Shown piece by piece: positions 1-11,661 of a DNA stretch of 64,000 bases. The number at the start of each line of letters is the position of its first letter. The first letter of the stretch is position 1. The DNA is taken from positions 744,001-808,000 of the forward strand of contig NW_026516664.1 in NCBI RefSeq assembly GCF_025766255.1, given 5' to 3'. The position numbers and the translations under genes are program-made. This DNA comes from Zychaea mexicana. Taxonomy: Eukaryota; Mucoromycota; Mucoromycetes; Mucorales; Lichtheimiaceae. The notes below the pieces were generated by a model, which was not told the origin of the DNA, did not search any database, and was given only the letters and a program-made list of their open reading frames with translations.

Positions 1-681
1 CCCAAAAAGCCATGTTTACAACGAGAGAAAACACCATCTTACCCGGTATGCCTTATGTCCCATAATCGCCTCCACCTCGAATTGTTCACCAACATCCTCT
101 TCATCCTTTTCTTCTTCCTCCGCGTTTGCATGTTTCTGAGTGGCAATTGCTACTTTTTCTTGAGCTGCGGATCTTGACGATGTTCTGCGACGCTTACGCG
201 CCACAGCAGCGCTGTTGTTACTATTACGTTTAGACGGAGAAGAGTCAAAGACGCACGGGTTTTCGGAGGAGCTGCCTTTGCTAGGCTTCAATGATGATGC
301 CTCATCAATGGTATCAATATCTTCTGGTTCCAAGCGTCTTCTTCTGCTTCTGCTGTTGTTGCTATTGCGCGTTAGGGGTTTTCGAGGTGTCGGTGGGTCA
401 TTGTGAGTGTCGTCTTGGTCGTTTTCTTTGTCAGGTGCGTTTGCTTGTTGCGATTTTTGAGCCGATTTACCCTTCTACAAAAACATGAATTGAATGTTCA
501 CAATTCATACGAAATCCTTTTGTCAGTTGGTAAAAGTAGGTTTTACCTTGTCGCCATTTTCAGTTACTGTTTTCTGTTTGACATGTTCCGCACGTTTTCC
601 TCGAATCCTAATAAAACCATGGGATTTCGACGGTCCCGTTGGTGACACTGAGGGAAACGAATTTCTGGAAGAGGCTGTCAT
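1..681 (-). CDS. Chromodomain protein, 5' part only
   Basis: The gene is read on the minus strand and is cut by the left window edge. The ATG at 681-679 opens an exon that ends at a GTAAAA donor near 545. The reading frame resumes after a TTTGTAG acceptor near 475 and runs to 43, where a GTAAGA donor follows codons for HKAYR. The first ~130 residues are Ser/Lys/Arg-rich and disordered, with an acidic Glu/Asp run just before the fold. The last coded stretch, EQFEVEAIMGHKAYR, matches the first beta-strand of a chromodomain (aromatic plus VE.I..H). Chromodomains bind methylated histone tails in the nucleus. Which subfamily (HP1/Swi6, Chp, CHD or retroelement-type) cannot be told because the rest lies outside the window. 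Confidence 0.6.
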
Positions 682-834
682 TTTGATTAAAGTTAATGTT
701 GGGGTACGATATGTAAACTAGGGTGTTTTTATAGTAAGCACACACTCTCGAAAGGATATAGAAAGGAGACGCGGAAGAAGAGGGGAAAAAAAGGACACGT
801 ACAAAATTCAAGATTCGCGCACTATATGTTTATT

Positions 835-1712
835 CTATGGAGACATCGGAATACTAATATAGGGTGCTGCTAAACCTTGGCTTGAGGCGCTATTCACCAA
901 GTTGATCAATTCCACTTTCTGTGTCAGTCTTTTCGCTCGACGGTTCGCTCCTCCTTCAAACAGTGTCATTTCAGCCTCGGTTTGCGGAATGGTTCGCGGT
1001 ATCCGAACAGGTATGTGATCTTTATCGATCGCCACAACCGTAAAAAACGCGTCGTTTGTAAAATTGGTCTCTCCCGTTTGTAAGTTTTCTATTATTTACT
1101 TTAGTCACAAGCAACGAATTTTATCCACACTACGGGTGTGTCCATCAACATTGACAGCGTACCGGCTTCCATGCTCACATAGACCTCCATGGAGGATGAA
1201 TAAGTCCGAGATACAATTGAACGAATGGTTACTACATCGCCAACATGTGTGGGTGTAATAAACGAAAGCGAATCGATGCTATTACGACGAGACATCATTT
1301 AGTAACAGCCGATATGTCTGCTCCCATTTGATTGCTATGACTATACCTGAGAAGAAATAGCGTAAATACCTTGCTGTCAACAAATAGCCTCTAGTTAATC
1401 GATGGGCACTAGCCAGGGCACACTGCTCTAGCCACTGGATAATGATGCCACCAAAGGTAATGTTTAGTGTATTTGCATGCTGAGGCATGACCAGTTCAAC
1501 CACTTCTGCGAATGTTGTCTCCATCGACGTCTCAGTGAAGGGGAGCTGCATGATTGGATCCATCGAATACCGTTTTCTCTTATTGGATGTAGTAACATGA
1601 TGCACTGACAGCTGTTCGTCCTCGTCACCCTTGAGTGTCTCGCTTGATTTTTCTCCAGTACTACTGCTTATACTTTCATCTTCATGCTTATCTCGTGGTT
1701 GCTCTTCCCCCT

Positions 1713-1745
<33 letters not shown>

Positions 1746-2748
1746 CATGTAACGCTGGATGTGATTTAATTGCAGCCGTGTTTTGATGTGCGTGCTCTCT
1801 TAAACCCTGCGACCACTCTCGCATCAAATCACGGATACTTTGCAACTGTTGTGGCTGTTTCTTGTTCGTTTCCTTGAAGCGGGACTGGCGACGTTGCTCA
1901 GCCATATCATATCGTTTCTTTTCCATGTCTGAATGCGGGCACAATGCAGGAACTTGCGTTGGACGATGTTCGACCCATTTGAGGCCCAGATAGGTTTTTG
2001 GTTGCGGCCGTGGTGAAAGTGCCACAAATGTCAAGTATGCGTGGGCTACAAAGAATCGTTCGCCTGTCAGTGGTGTTTGTGCTTCAACTTTGACACCCAC
2101 TTCCATGGATGTTCGCCATGACTTGTTTACGGACGCTTGAATTGTCAACTATATTTAGCATATCGTGTGTCGGTTAGGAAAAAGGTTATACTTTATTTTG
2201 TTTTCTCGGTTTTGTATGTTGAGAGTAAAGCTATGAAACGCTTCTTACTATATCACCGTTTTTCACGGGATGAAGAAAAGCTACATCATCAATGGATCGC
2301 GTCACCTAGTATAATAGCGATAACAACTCTTATCTGTCAATCAATGTGTATAAACCAAACCCTTTGGGCAGATAAAGGGCTATTATAAATCTGTATACCG
2401 AGGGCAAAGTAGCGTGACGTTTCGCAGCGATACCAGCAGCGATATCCACCCAAGCCATAATAGAACCTGCTCGACAAAGCCCCTAAACATAGTATTTGCA
2501 ATTAGTGAGAATAAAGAGCTGATGTGTGTAAAGTATTCAAATCTTACTCTGACATTGCAGTGATGAGGAGCAATGATTTCGGTCATGGTGACGCGGCTTT
2601 CATGAGCAGGTTTGGATTCGTCTCGGACATTGCCAGCTTGGGTGTACGGATCAGGTAAAAGGTAAGGAAATACAGGTGCTGCGATGAACAGGATCACCCT
2701 CAGCCAAAGGTTACGTATCAAATCAAAAGCTTTTATGAAAGGCTGCAT
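835..2748 (-). CDS. Acyl-CoA thioesterase with two hotdog domains
   Basis: Six exons: 2748-2548, 2482-2399, 2305-2249, 2148-1370, 1278-1163, 1088-835, all in phase (about 495 aa). Each half carries a hotdog domain. The first has IIAPHHCNVR, then AGSIMAWVDIAAGIAAKRHA, then VTRSIDDVAFLHPVKNGDI and NKSWRTSMEVGVKVE. The second has LVMPQHANTLNITFGGIIIQW, SIDSLSFITPTHVGDVVTI and NLQTGETNFTNDAFFTVVA. This is the ACOT7/ACOT12-type architecture that hydrolyses acyl-CoA to free acid and CoA. The linker (about residues 220-310) is low-complexity, with Ala/Thr runs and a basic KRKR patch, much longer than in animal homologues. The N-terminus is hydrophobic and may direct the protein to mitochondria or membranes. 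It diverges from LEU5, a CoA carrier, across about 0.6 kb. Exact substrate unknown. Confidence 0.88.
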
Positions 2749-3365
2749 GATTTTGCTCTATCTATGCGCAAAGAAAAAGAAAGTGGGAATGAAAATTTCG
2801 CTGCTGCTGCTGCTACTCTTTTTCAGAGCCTTGCTTTTATATTGAACCCTTCCTAGTAGCATGAATAAAATTCTTTAAAGTGAACAAAGAAACAGATGAC
2901 AATCTCTCATTCTTCTTACTCCTCTTCTTGCTCAAAAATAGTGGAGAGCAACAATATACCTTTTGTTGAATTTGAGCTCGAGCCCAAGTTTCCCTCAAAG
3001 GAACGTTTCCTGTTCACCATTTTATGGATTGCGTAGTGGCATGACAACGAAAAGAAAAGATAATAGAGACACATAATCAAAAATGAATAATCATCAATTC
3101 TCTCGTAATCATGCCAGTTTCCCATGCCATTACACCTTCCCCTGTATACTATCCTGCTTATCGTGTATCTACTGCCGAGGAGTATTAAGCTGTAGAGTTA
3201 CAATAAACGACCCATAAGCGTTGACGTTGCACACGAAGCTTGGTAAATGATCTTCCGCAAATCTGCATAATCTACACGTAAGTTATTCCGATAATCGGCA
3301 GCAGCAAAGCCGAGGGGCGGGTGCTGCACAGGCTACAATTCTTCCTTTTCCGAACACCTTGTTCA
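2749..3365. promoter_or_regulatory. Shared upstream region of thioesterase and LEU5
   Basis: This is the space between two divergently transcribed genes, both handling CoA or CoA esters. No convincing coding sequence was found; a 69-codon minus-strand frame here has no domain signal. It must contain both promoters and 5' leaders. No specific factor site can be supported. Confidence 0.5.
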
Positions 3366-4946
3366 ATGGCACATGGCACAGAGCAACGTGAACGTAAACA
3401 GAATCTCGGCTATGTAATACGTTCCGGAATTGCAGGTGGCATGGCAGGCTGTGTGGTGAGTGATCTACCATTTCTATTTCCACGGCTTACTTTTCTTTTG
3501 CACGGTGTGTTGTTGACAATGAAAAAAAAAATAACTGTGGACAATTAGGCCAAGACTGCAATCGCACCATTGGATCGAGTCAAGATTCTATTTCAAGCGC
3601 AAAATCCAGTGTTTGAAAAGTATGCAGGTATGGGTGCTCTTTTTCTTTCTTCTTTTGCTGGACACCACTTTAGCTTGTAGTTGGCTAAATAAAAATGCAA
3701 CACTGCATGCCTGTAATATCCATCATAGGAACGTTTACCGGCGCTTTTAAAGCCGGACGGGATATCATCAAGCACACTGGCGTTTTGGGACTATTTCAAG
3801 GCCATTCGGTGACGTTACTACGAATATTTCCATATGCATCGATCAAATTTGTTGCCCTTGAACAGTTTCGCGCAGTATGTTATAGTCCTGGGTTGCCATG
3901 ACTTTTACAAGGAGGCACATACCACACAGAAAAAAATAGGCTCACGCACAGGGCACTCTATTAGCTATTAATACCAACAAAGGCACAAGAGACAGCAGCA
4001 AAGCATTTCTTTGCTGGATCACTTGCAGGTAATGGGAATAAGCCTAGTATACGTTCACGTTGCAAGAAGAAAAATTGACAACTAGATACTACCCTCATGT
4101 GGCCGACAGGAATGACATGTGTATTATTTACCTATCCATTGGACCTTGTACGTGTCCGGATGGCCTATGTGGTCAAGCAAGAGAACCGAAAACGGCCTAC
4201 TTTGATCGATACCTGCAAACAAATATACAAAGAGCCTGCTGCAGCCTCGTCCACGCATCTGTTGAACTTTTACCGAGGATTTTTACCAACGGTGGCAGGA
4301 ATTGTGCGTATATTTATAAATGTTTAGATGCGAACTTGACACAAGTATAAAAATACTCATATACATTTCTCCTTTGTTGCGAATTAGATACCGGTAAAGC
4401 AGTGACATTGTTACTCAGTATATCAACAACCATACTAGTTTTTTATTAACAAAGACATACATAGTACGCAGGCGTCTCTTTCTGGACATATCATATCATG
4501 ACTCAAGCGTTTCGTTTCGATCCGACCATTTCACCCTATACACGCGCATCTAGAATAACAGACCCCGAAAATCGACGTATGATGGAGAAACCGCCATTGA
4601 AAACATGGGCTGAATTGTGTTGTGGTGGTGTCTCTGGATTGGTTGCCCAGACAAGTAGCTACCCATTAGAGGTAAAGTATAAGCGCGTGAATATAGTGAC
4701 GGTCAGAACACAAGGGATGCTTAAACGTATTCTATTTAGGTGATTCGACGGCGAATGCAGGTCGGCGGATTGCTTCATCCAAACAAGTTTGTAGGATTCA
4801 TGGAGACGGCTAGAAGCATTTATCAAACGAAAGGGTTCAAAGGGTTTTATGTGGGCCTGAGCATCGGATACATAAAGGTGGCTCCCATGATGGCCATCAG
4901 CTTTGCAGTATATGCCCGAATGAAATATCTTTTAGACATAGATTAA
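3366..4946 (+). CDS. LEU5: Mitochondrial CoA carrier Leu5-like (SLC25)
   Basis: Eight exons: 3366-3455, 3549-3627, 3729-3874, 3965-4028, 4110-4303, 4388-4393, 4465-4671, 4740-4946, giving 330 aa. It is a mitochondrial carrier with three repeats. The signatures are [11 protein letters not shown] in repeat 1, [12 protein letters not shown] in repeat 2 and [12 protein letters not shown] in repeat 3. The segments [31 protein letters not shown] and [18 protein letters not shown] match yeast Leu5 and human SLC25A16, which supply CoA to the mitochondrial matrix across the inner membrane. Exon 6 is only six bases (ATACCG, Ile-Pro) and is needed to complete the conserved GIIPYAGVSFW. An upstream in-frame ATG at 3321 would add 15 residues; I chose 3366. 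Confidence 0.92.
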
Positions 4947-5520
4947 AAATATACGATCATATTATGCAACACACAACGTGCACTTGTATTATGTATACGT
5001 GCTACTGCTGCCGATGATGATGCTGATACTGCTCTCAAAATATTCTCCCCCAAATCCACTTCATCATGTGTCATCATCAAGATAGAATACATGTTGCAAT
5101 GCATGTTTCAGTGTTATCTGATGAAACCACACATCATTCCAGCTTATCGCTGTGCAAGCACAAAATGCTCGTTCTGCACTGTTTTGAGAAAAGCTGATGA
5201 AAATGTTTGATTCTGAGACAGGGCCACGAAAAAAAAAAAAAACTAACCAGCAATCCCCATTTCACCGAGTCGAGCGATGAAGAAATAGGCACAAAATGCG
5301 CAAGACTGCGTATCACCGCAAACCCGCGATCCCCGCCTTGCCACTTTTTGACAGCGGGTATATGGCGGACCCTGGGTTTTTTCATTCTACATAAAAGAAG
5401 GGGGAAGGCGAGGATCGCTTTTTTTTCTGCCTTCTCTTTTTCTAAAAGACGCATATAAAGTTGGAACAGAGGGGGAACCTTTTTTTATATCAGCTACACG
5501 TCTCCGTTGCGACTATATAA
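4947..5520. promoter_or_regulatory. LEU5-ATM1 intergenic region and ATM1 promoter
   Basis: No coding sequence is supported. AT-rich 3' flank of LEU5 is followed by a pyrimidine-rich stretch. A TATAAA-like element lies at about 5453-5458, roughly 65 bp before the ATM1 start, and another TATATAA directly abuts the ATG. Confidence 0.35.
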
Positions 5521-7931
5521 ATGCTGCCGAGGATACCACTCGCCTGTTTCCGGGCTGTCCGGTCAGCAGGCAGCAGCACCACGTTTGCATTGTCTGCTCG
5601 GCGATTTCATAGTACCGTACTTTCCCGTCCTAATGCTGCTTCACTAACGACGACGACAACAACGACGCCATCGACTTCGAACCGACATTCAAGCTTAATA
5701 TTACGCCGTACATTCTCTAGCCACCGGCCTTTATGGCAAGAAACAAAACAACAAGTCACTAAAAAAGTCGAAACAACCACACAGCAACAACCTGCAACAA
5801 AGACGAATGGCACCGTTACTGCAGCAGCCAGCGCCAACAAGCAACGCAATGCAACCGACTGGGCCATTATTCGACAACTCATGAAATACGTATGGCCCAA
5901 GAATGACGCTGGTACCAAAGCTCGCGTAGCGATTGCCTTGTCGCTTTTGGTGGGCGGCAAACTGTTAAACGTCGAAGTCCCGTTCTTTTTCAAAGAAGTC
6001 ATTGATTCACTCGGTACAACGTTTCCTGCGGATGCGACCCTGTGGGCCGTATGTGGTGCTGCTATTATCGGTTATGGTTTGGCACGGTTGGGCGCTAGTG
6101 CGTTCCAAGAACTTCGTAATGCGGTGTTTGCCACGGTTGCGCAAAAGGCTATCCGGCGCGTCGCTTTGAACGTATTTGCACATCTCCACCGACTCGACTT
6201 GAGCTTCCATTTGACTCGACAGACGGGTGGTCTCAACCGAGCCATTGATCGCGGTACAAAGGGTATCAGCTTTTTGCTTAGCTCGATTGTATTCCACATC
6301 CTGCCAACGGCTCTCGAAATCTCCATGGTATGTGGTATCCTGGCCTACAAGTTTGGTACTTCTTACGCTGCAGTGACCTTTTCAACAATCGCCGCATACA
6401 CGGCTTTCACAGTCGTAACGACCGCATGGCGTACCGAATTCCGTAAGCAGGCTAACGCTGCGGATAACGAGGCTGCCACCAAGTCTGTTGATTCATTGAT
6501 CAATTTCGAAGCTGTCAAGTATTTCAACAATGAAAAGTTCGAGGCCGAGCAGTACGACAAGCCGTTGCAAAAGTACGAAAAGGCATCCCTCAAGGTCGCG
6601 TCGAGTCTGGCTGCATTGAATGCCGGCCAGAACGCTATCTTTAGCACAGCACTAACGGCCATGATGTTCCTTTCGGCCCAAGGGGTTATGGACGGTACCA
6701 TGACAGTGGGTGATGTAGTCATGGTCAACCAGCTCGTGTTCCAGCTGTCGATGCCACTTAACTTTCTGGGATCCGTCTATCGTGAACTGCGTCAGTCATT
6801 GATTGACATGGATACCATGTTCCATTTGGAAAACCAGCCAGCAATGATCCAGGATGCGCCGGACGCCAAGGATCTTATCTTCAAGGGCGGTGAAATTCGA
6901 TTTGAAAATGTTGTGTTTGGATATCACCCTGAACGTCCCATCTTGAACAATGTCAGCTTTACCGTCAACGCTGGTGAAAAGGCAGCTTTCGTGGGCCCAA
7001 GCGGTTGTGGGTAAAGTATCGTAACCAGGCTTGTCTTTTTTTTGCTCATTGAAATTAGGATTTTGTTTCATATTACATGACAAAGCTAATACTTCTATGT
7101 GTTGCACTATGTAATTGACTACTATCATAGTAAATCCACCATCCTGCGTCTTTTGTTCCGCTTCTATGAACCTCAATCCGGCAACATCTATATCGATGGT
7201 CAAAACATCAAGGATATCCGTTTAGACAGCGTGCGCAAGGCCATTGGTGTCGTTCCCCAGGACACGAGTTTATTCAACAGCACCATTCTCTACAATGTGC
7301 AATACGGTCGTATTGGTGCCACTCAAGATGAAGTCTATAGTGCAGCCAAGCGTGCAAAGATTCATGATGTCATTATGAGCCTACCGGATAAGTACGAAAC
7401 CAAGGTTGGCGAACGCGGTCTTATGCTTTCAGGTATATAAATTTAATAATTACTACTAACTAACGTGGATTCAGAGTTACAGGAAGGAGAGCGGAAAAGA
7501 GAGTCAAGCCTAACTATTTTGCTTCTATGATTCTGGTTTGAAATAGGTGGCGAAAAGCAGCGCGTATCGCTGGCACGAACACTACTTAAGAACCCAAAGA
7601 TATTGTTCTTGGATGAGGCAACATCTGCATTGGATACCCACACAGAACAGTCCCTGCTTGCCAATTTCAGAGACATATTGCGTGATACGAAAATGACGAG
7701 CTTCCACATTGCCCACCGGTTAAGAACTATCCGAGATGCTGGTGAGTATTATTATACCTTTTTTTCCAGCATAAAGGACTTATTCACACATTCTTTTTAT
7801 GATGAACTTTAGATACAATTTTTGTGCTCCGGGAAGGAAAAATCGTCGAATCAGGCAATCATAGTGGATTACTTAAAGCAGAACATGGTGTATATAAGGA
7901 AATGTGGGATCGGCAAGAAAAACTCAATTAG
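5521..7931 (+). CDS. ATM1: Mitochondrial ABC exporter Atm1 (ABCB7 type)
   Basis: Four exons: 5521-7010, 7131-7432, 7547-7741, 7813-7931, coding 701 aa. The first ~100 residues are Arg/Ser/Thr-rich with few acids, as in a mitochondrial presequence. The membrane domain follows (about 120-420) with the Atm1-typical segments [20 protein letters not shown] and [20 protein letters not shown]. The nucleotide-binding domain has Walker A GPSGCGKST (split by intron 1), signature LSGGEKQR, Walker [13 protein letters not shown] and H-loop AHRL. Atm1 sits in the inner membrane and exports a glutathione-linked sulfur compound needed for cytosolic Fe-S protein assembly. The length equals that of known Atm1 proteins. 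ARH1, another Fe-S pathway gene, lies 7 kb downstream. Confidence 0.95.
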
Positions 7932-9427
7932 AAACTTTCAATATACAAAATTGCATTATCATTTATACAATAAAAAACATTACATACAGAAAGAATATAT
8001 AAGAAAAGATGTTTGTTTATGAAAGTATATGTAGCAATGGTGTAAACAAATTTGCATTATCGAACTCTATTCTGTATCCTCAGTAACGACGTGTTACTTT
8101 TTATTGTTACTATATACCACCCCACATGACTGCAGGCATCGTTGCTATTGCCAGTTTCGCGGCAATCGAGCTTGATTCATTTTCGTCGTTTAGAGCATTT
8201 GCTTGTGGGATATATATATTACTTTCTAGCGCGTGATGCTGCTGCGCACAAATTTACATTGTATGGAATGAGGCTCTGCTCTGCTCTTATACGATCACTG
8301 TCATCCGCAGTATGTACACCGATTAGCATGGATACTAAAAAACCTATCTAAAAGAGAAGTATTATCTTCCTTCGTGGTACATATACAGTATATTGTAAAA
8401 GATTGAATTGCACAGAAATTAATTGATAATAAGCCGATTTACTAAGCGATGCTTAATGGTCCATCTGCAGTCCTAGTTAGTATTATTTCTCCCCTCTTTC
8501 TTGCTGGTTGGTGTCTTTTTTATATCTAATTCTTACGCAATCCTTGTTCAGGTTGTTTGATTTCGACTGCTACGGTTACATAATAAAATATGAATATTAG
8601 ATTAATTACTCTTTAGTGCATCTACATATCAAATGACATCGTCAGAGATTTGAGATACTTTTTGAAGCCTTCAGACCTAAATTTTGTGAGCCATACACAG
8701 CATATCTGTATTATGGAGGGCTCATTATAATGATGTAAGTAGCCAGGATGAAGCAGGCTTGTACAGTGTCTCATATTGTACAGGTATACGTGGACTAGTA
8801 ACTACATGCCTTTGATGATGCACCGGCAGCAAAAACCACGACAATAATACAAGGGTTGTGGCAGCGATCATACGATGCTAATTTCTGTTACTGCCTATGC
8901 AGCCACAATGAGTGTTCTGTTGTTGCATCAAGAAGTGTACATATGCGTTCTTGTAAATGGTTTTACATATTTATAACTCAATCTTCGATATGCTTGCTTT
9001 TTATAATTACATCAGCTTAAACCTCGGGTTCATTATTAGATTATAAGCGTCCCAGGCTGCAGCAAGAAAGACTGTAAGGCATCCGAGACCAATTGCTGTA
9101 CTGTATTTAAGGAAGTACTATACTGGCCAGTATACCACTATGCGCTTTCTGGGAAAAGATGGCTACTGCCTCGACTAAACATGAGCTTATTGTTGCTGTG
9201 ACTTGATTCATTACAAACATTGACCCCTATAATTATTGATCGCAAAAAGAAAGGTCAGAAAATGTTATATCATAGGAATCAATAGAGCGTACCAGCCATA
9301 TCACTAATTTATAAAGCTTTAAAAGATGTGATACAGTACCTAATCCAATAATTCCAGCCCAATATGCCATATCACTGTAGACACATTGGCCAAAGAGTAG
9401 CAATCCAAAAGGAAGGAGGCGCTTTTG
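7932..9427. other. 1.5-kb stretch without a recognisable gene
   Basis: This stretch lies between the ends of ATM1 (+) and the small minus-strand gene, so it holds two 3' flanks. No reading frame above 60 codons exists between about 8350 and 9427 on either strand. No tRNA-like T-arm was found by eye. A short non-coding RNA cannot be excluded, but nothing specific supports one. Confidence 0.5.
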
Positions 9428-9685
9428 TCACCTTTTCATTTTGTAAATATTCACACTTCGTCCCATCGGGTCCTTGTTTCTCAATGCATAGACTTCAATC
9501 TCCTCGGAGCTGAAAGTAGCGGGGCGAGGTCTACTTGTGGCTCCAAAATAGTTAGCCTGTCGACGGGACATACTCGGTTTATGCTTAAATAGCTTCCTTC
9601 TTTGCGCATTGAGTATCGGCAACTGTGTACATGTAATACATCACACTAACTATACTCTTACAGCCACGTTATCGTTGATGTACAT
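9428..9685 (-). CDS. Unrecognised small protein, 72 aa, two exons
   Basis: Exon 1 (9685-9662) codes MYINDNVA and ends at a GTAAGA donor. Exon 2 (9622-9428) begins after an ACAG acceptor and ends with TGA. The joined frame is in phase. The product is basic and hydrophilic, with Arg/Lys-rich stretches (AQRRKLFKHKPSMSRRQ), a central YFGATSRPRPATFSSEEIE and a basic end. There is no signal peptide or membrane segment. It follows ASK1 on the same strand with about 105 bp between the stop and this ATG. I do not recognise the family; the in-phase intron and sequence complexity argue for a real gene. The start could lie further upstream. Confidence 0.5.
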
Positions 9686-9791
9686 TGTATGTTAGCCTTG
9701 GCTCAACAATAACAAAAGCTTACAAATTTCCTCCTACGTAGCTCATACATTTTTTTTTTAAAATCGTACTTTATTGAAAACTTGTTTCTTT

Positions 9792-11343
9792 TCAAATCCT
9801 CAGTAACCAGCGACCAGCACTTTCCTTTCTTAGAAACTTTTTCGTCGTAAGCACGTCGATAAAAAGTTTGATACGGTCTATTGTGAAGGACTGATCATTC
9901 TCCAGCAACTCAAGCACTTGATCCGCTGACATGGATCGGCCCGGCCGGTCCGCAAAGAGGGTATATATCCGCGTCAGTTGCGTTGATGCTGGAGGTTCGC
10001 GATAAGAGCTTGCAAAGTAATGAAGACTGAACTCCCTTGGAAGCTGGCTTGCTGATGACGATACTGAGATACCACCCACACTCCCTGCTGGCGTGCCTGT
10101 TTCGCTTTGTCGTTCATCTGTCTGTGCTACAAGATCCGTTGGCGGGATTTGTGTAAATTCATAGGGACCACTCATGACTTCATCATGACTGTCGTTTTCG
10201 TCATTAACGTTGACTCCTTGTGCATTATGTTGGTCACGAGTATCAGGAGCGACAGAAGGAGAAGGTAGTAGCGATGTACAGTCCATATCATCGCGGATGC
10301 GTTTGGCTGATGGTCGAAGATCTTGATCCATGTTGATAGAAGGTGATCCAATATCAGATATCGCGAACGCAAAGTCTTGTTCCTGTGTGTCTTGATGTCG
10401 CTGTCGGCCAGGGGACTTTGGAGCAGGCCGATTTCCAAAAACCGGCAATTCAATATCCAAATCCATGTGCTGGTATCGTTCCTGTCGTACTCGCATAAAC
10501 TCCTCAAAATGACCACGATCGCTTTCATTGTTTTGATCCACCCAACTAGCCGGTGTCTCATTGCCATGTCCATCCTTTCGCTGTGGCTGGTGCTGTTGCT
10601 GCTGCTGTTCTCGACTGGATGATTCAGGGTCTTCCGAACTACCGCTAGATGGGCTCATAGCGCCAATCCGTCTGAGCTTGTTATTGACCATCATCCGTGC
10701 TGCTTCTCGAGCAGGTGTTTGCAGCAATTCGTTAGGTGATAAACGAAACGGAATCGTTTTAGGTGGTGATGTACGACGGCGGAACGACGATGTCGATGAT
10801 GCATCGCTGGTTGTGTTGGATAAATTGCTTGAAGCAAGTGCGCTTGCTTGTGGTCGTGCCAAAGTCGTCGACGATGCAGTTGTGCGTGAGCCGTGTGGAT
10901 ATGCGAGCGCTGGTCGACGCAGGATTCTGCTCAAGTCTTGAGACGTTGGCGAAAATCTGTCTCTGAAACGATCCCAAGGCGAACGATCTGCTGAATCTTG
11001 TTGTGGTATATTCGGATCTAGTGGTGGTCGATTCGTTTGCTGAAGGCGAGTGTTATTTTCAACGTGTTGGAAGAAGTGCAGCCATGTCTATTTGCATCAG
11101 TTAGCGTTTAGTTACACTACACGTATACATGTACAATCACTGATTATTTATTTTCTATATTACTTGTAAACCATCCCAAACAATCTTGCTGTGTGCTGCA
11201 TAGCGATCAACCTCAGGAATGATGCCCTGAGAAACGATCCGGACGCATCGAGCAAAATGTTCGTCAATTGTATGTAATGTAAAAGTAATTTCTTGTTGTA
11301 GCTTTACTAATTCAGCATTGGTTTCTTCATCAGTCTTAGCCAT
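9792..11343 (-). CDS. ASK1: DASH complex subunit Ask1
   Basis: Two exons: 11343-11164 and 11087-9792, coding 491 aa. The conserved Ask1 region is the N-terminal ~75 residues. It contains LQQEITFTLHTIDEHFARC, a run like ILPEVDRYAAHSKIVWDGL, and, across the intron, TWLHFFQHVENN. The rest is Ser/Pro/Gln-rich and disordered with several SP/TP sites. A short folded-looking C-terminus contains LTRIYTLFADRPGRSMSADQ and SFTIDRIKLFIDVLTTKKF. Ask1 is part of the DASH/Dam1 ring that couples kinetochores to microtubule ends; its SP/TP sites are typical Cdk targets. The winged-helix-like C-terminus is an inference. It neighbours NELF-C/D, also on the minus strand, with 320 bp between them. Confidence 0.85.
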
Positions 11344-11661
11344 TGAGTGAGGTTACTATATGGAAAAAATCCACGCGGATTACTTTCGCGTTTTTCAGCA
11401 CGAAAATTTAAGTTACACAGGTGATCAATTCGCTCCCAACACAAGAATTTTATTGTCAAGATATTATCATGGTAAAAGAGAATGTGGGCTAATGTAAAGA
11501 TTTTCGGTGAGGCTTTCGCTTTGCAACCAAAATTGCCATTTTTTCGCCAAGTTCGTCAGTCAATATACCGTCCTCTACAGCGCCAGGTACTTGCACTTGC
11601 GCTATATACATGATTCATCACGTGCATTAGCGTCCTCTCTCTCATGAACAAAGCAAAGGAT

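Noticed and set aside
2383..2748. 121-codon minus-strand frame as a separate gene
   Set aside because: Its first part is exon 1 of the thioesterase; the rest is intron read-through and an out-of-frame copy of exon 2.
5607..6002. 131-codon minus-strand frame
   Set aside because: Antisense shadow of the Thr/Gln-rich presequence region of ATM1.
8700..9420. Possible snoRNA with a TGATGA box near 8812
   Set aside because: No paired C'/D' boxes or terminal stem could be found; the motif alone is not evidence.
10561..10941. 126-codon plus-strand frame
   Set aside because: Antisense to the disordered region of ASK1.
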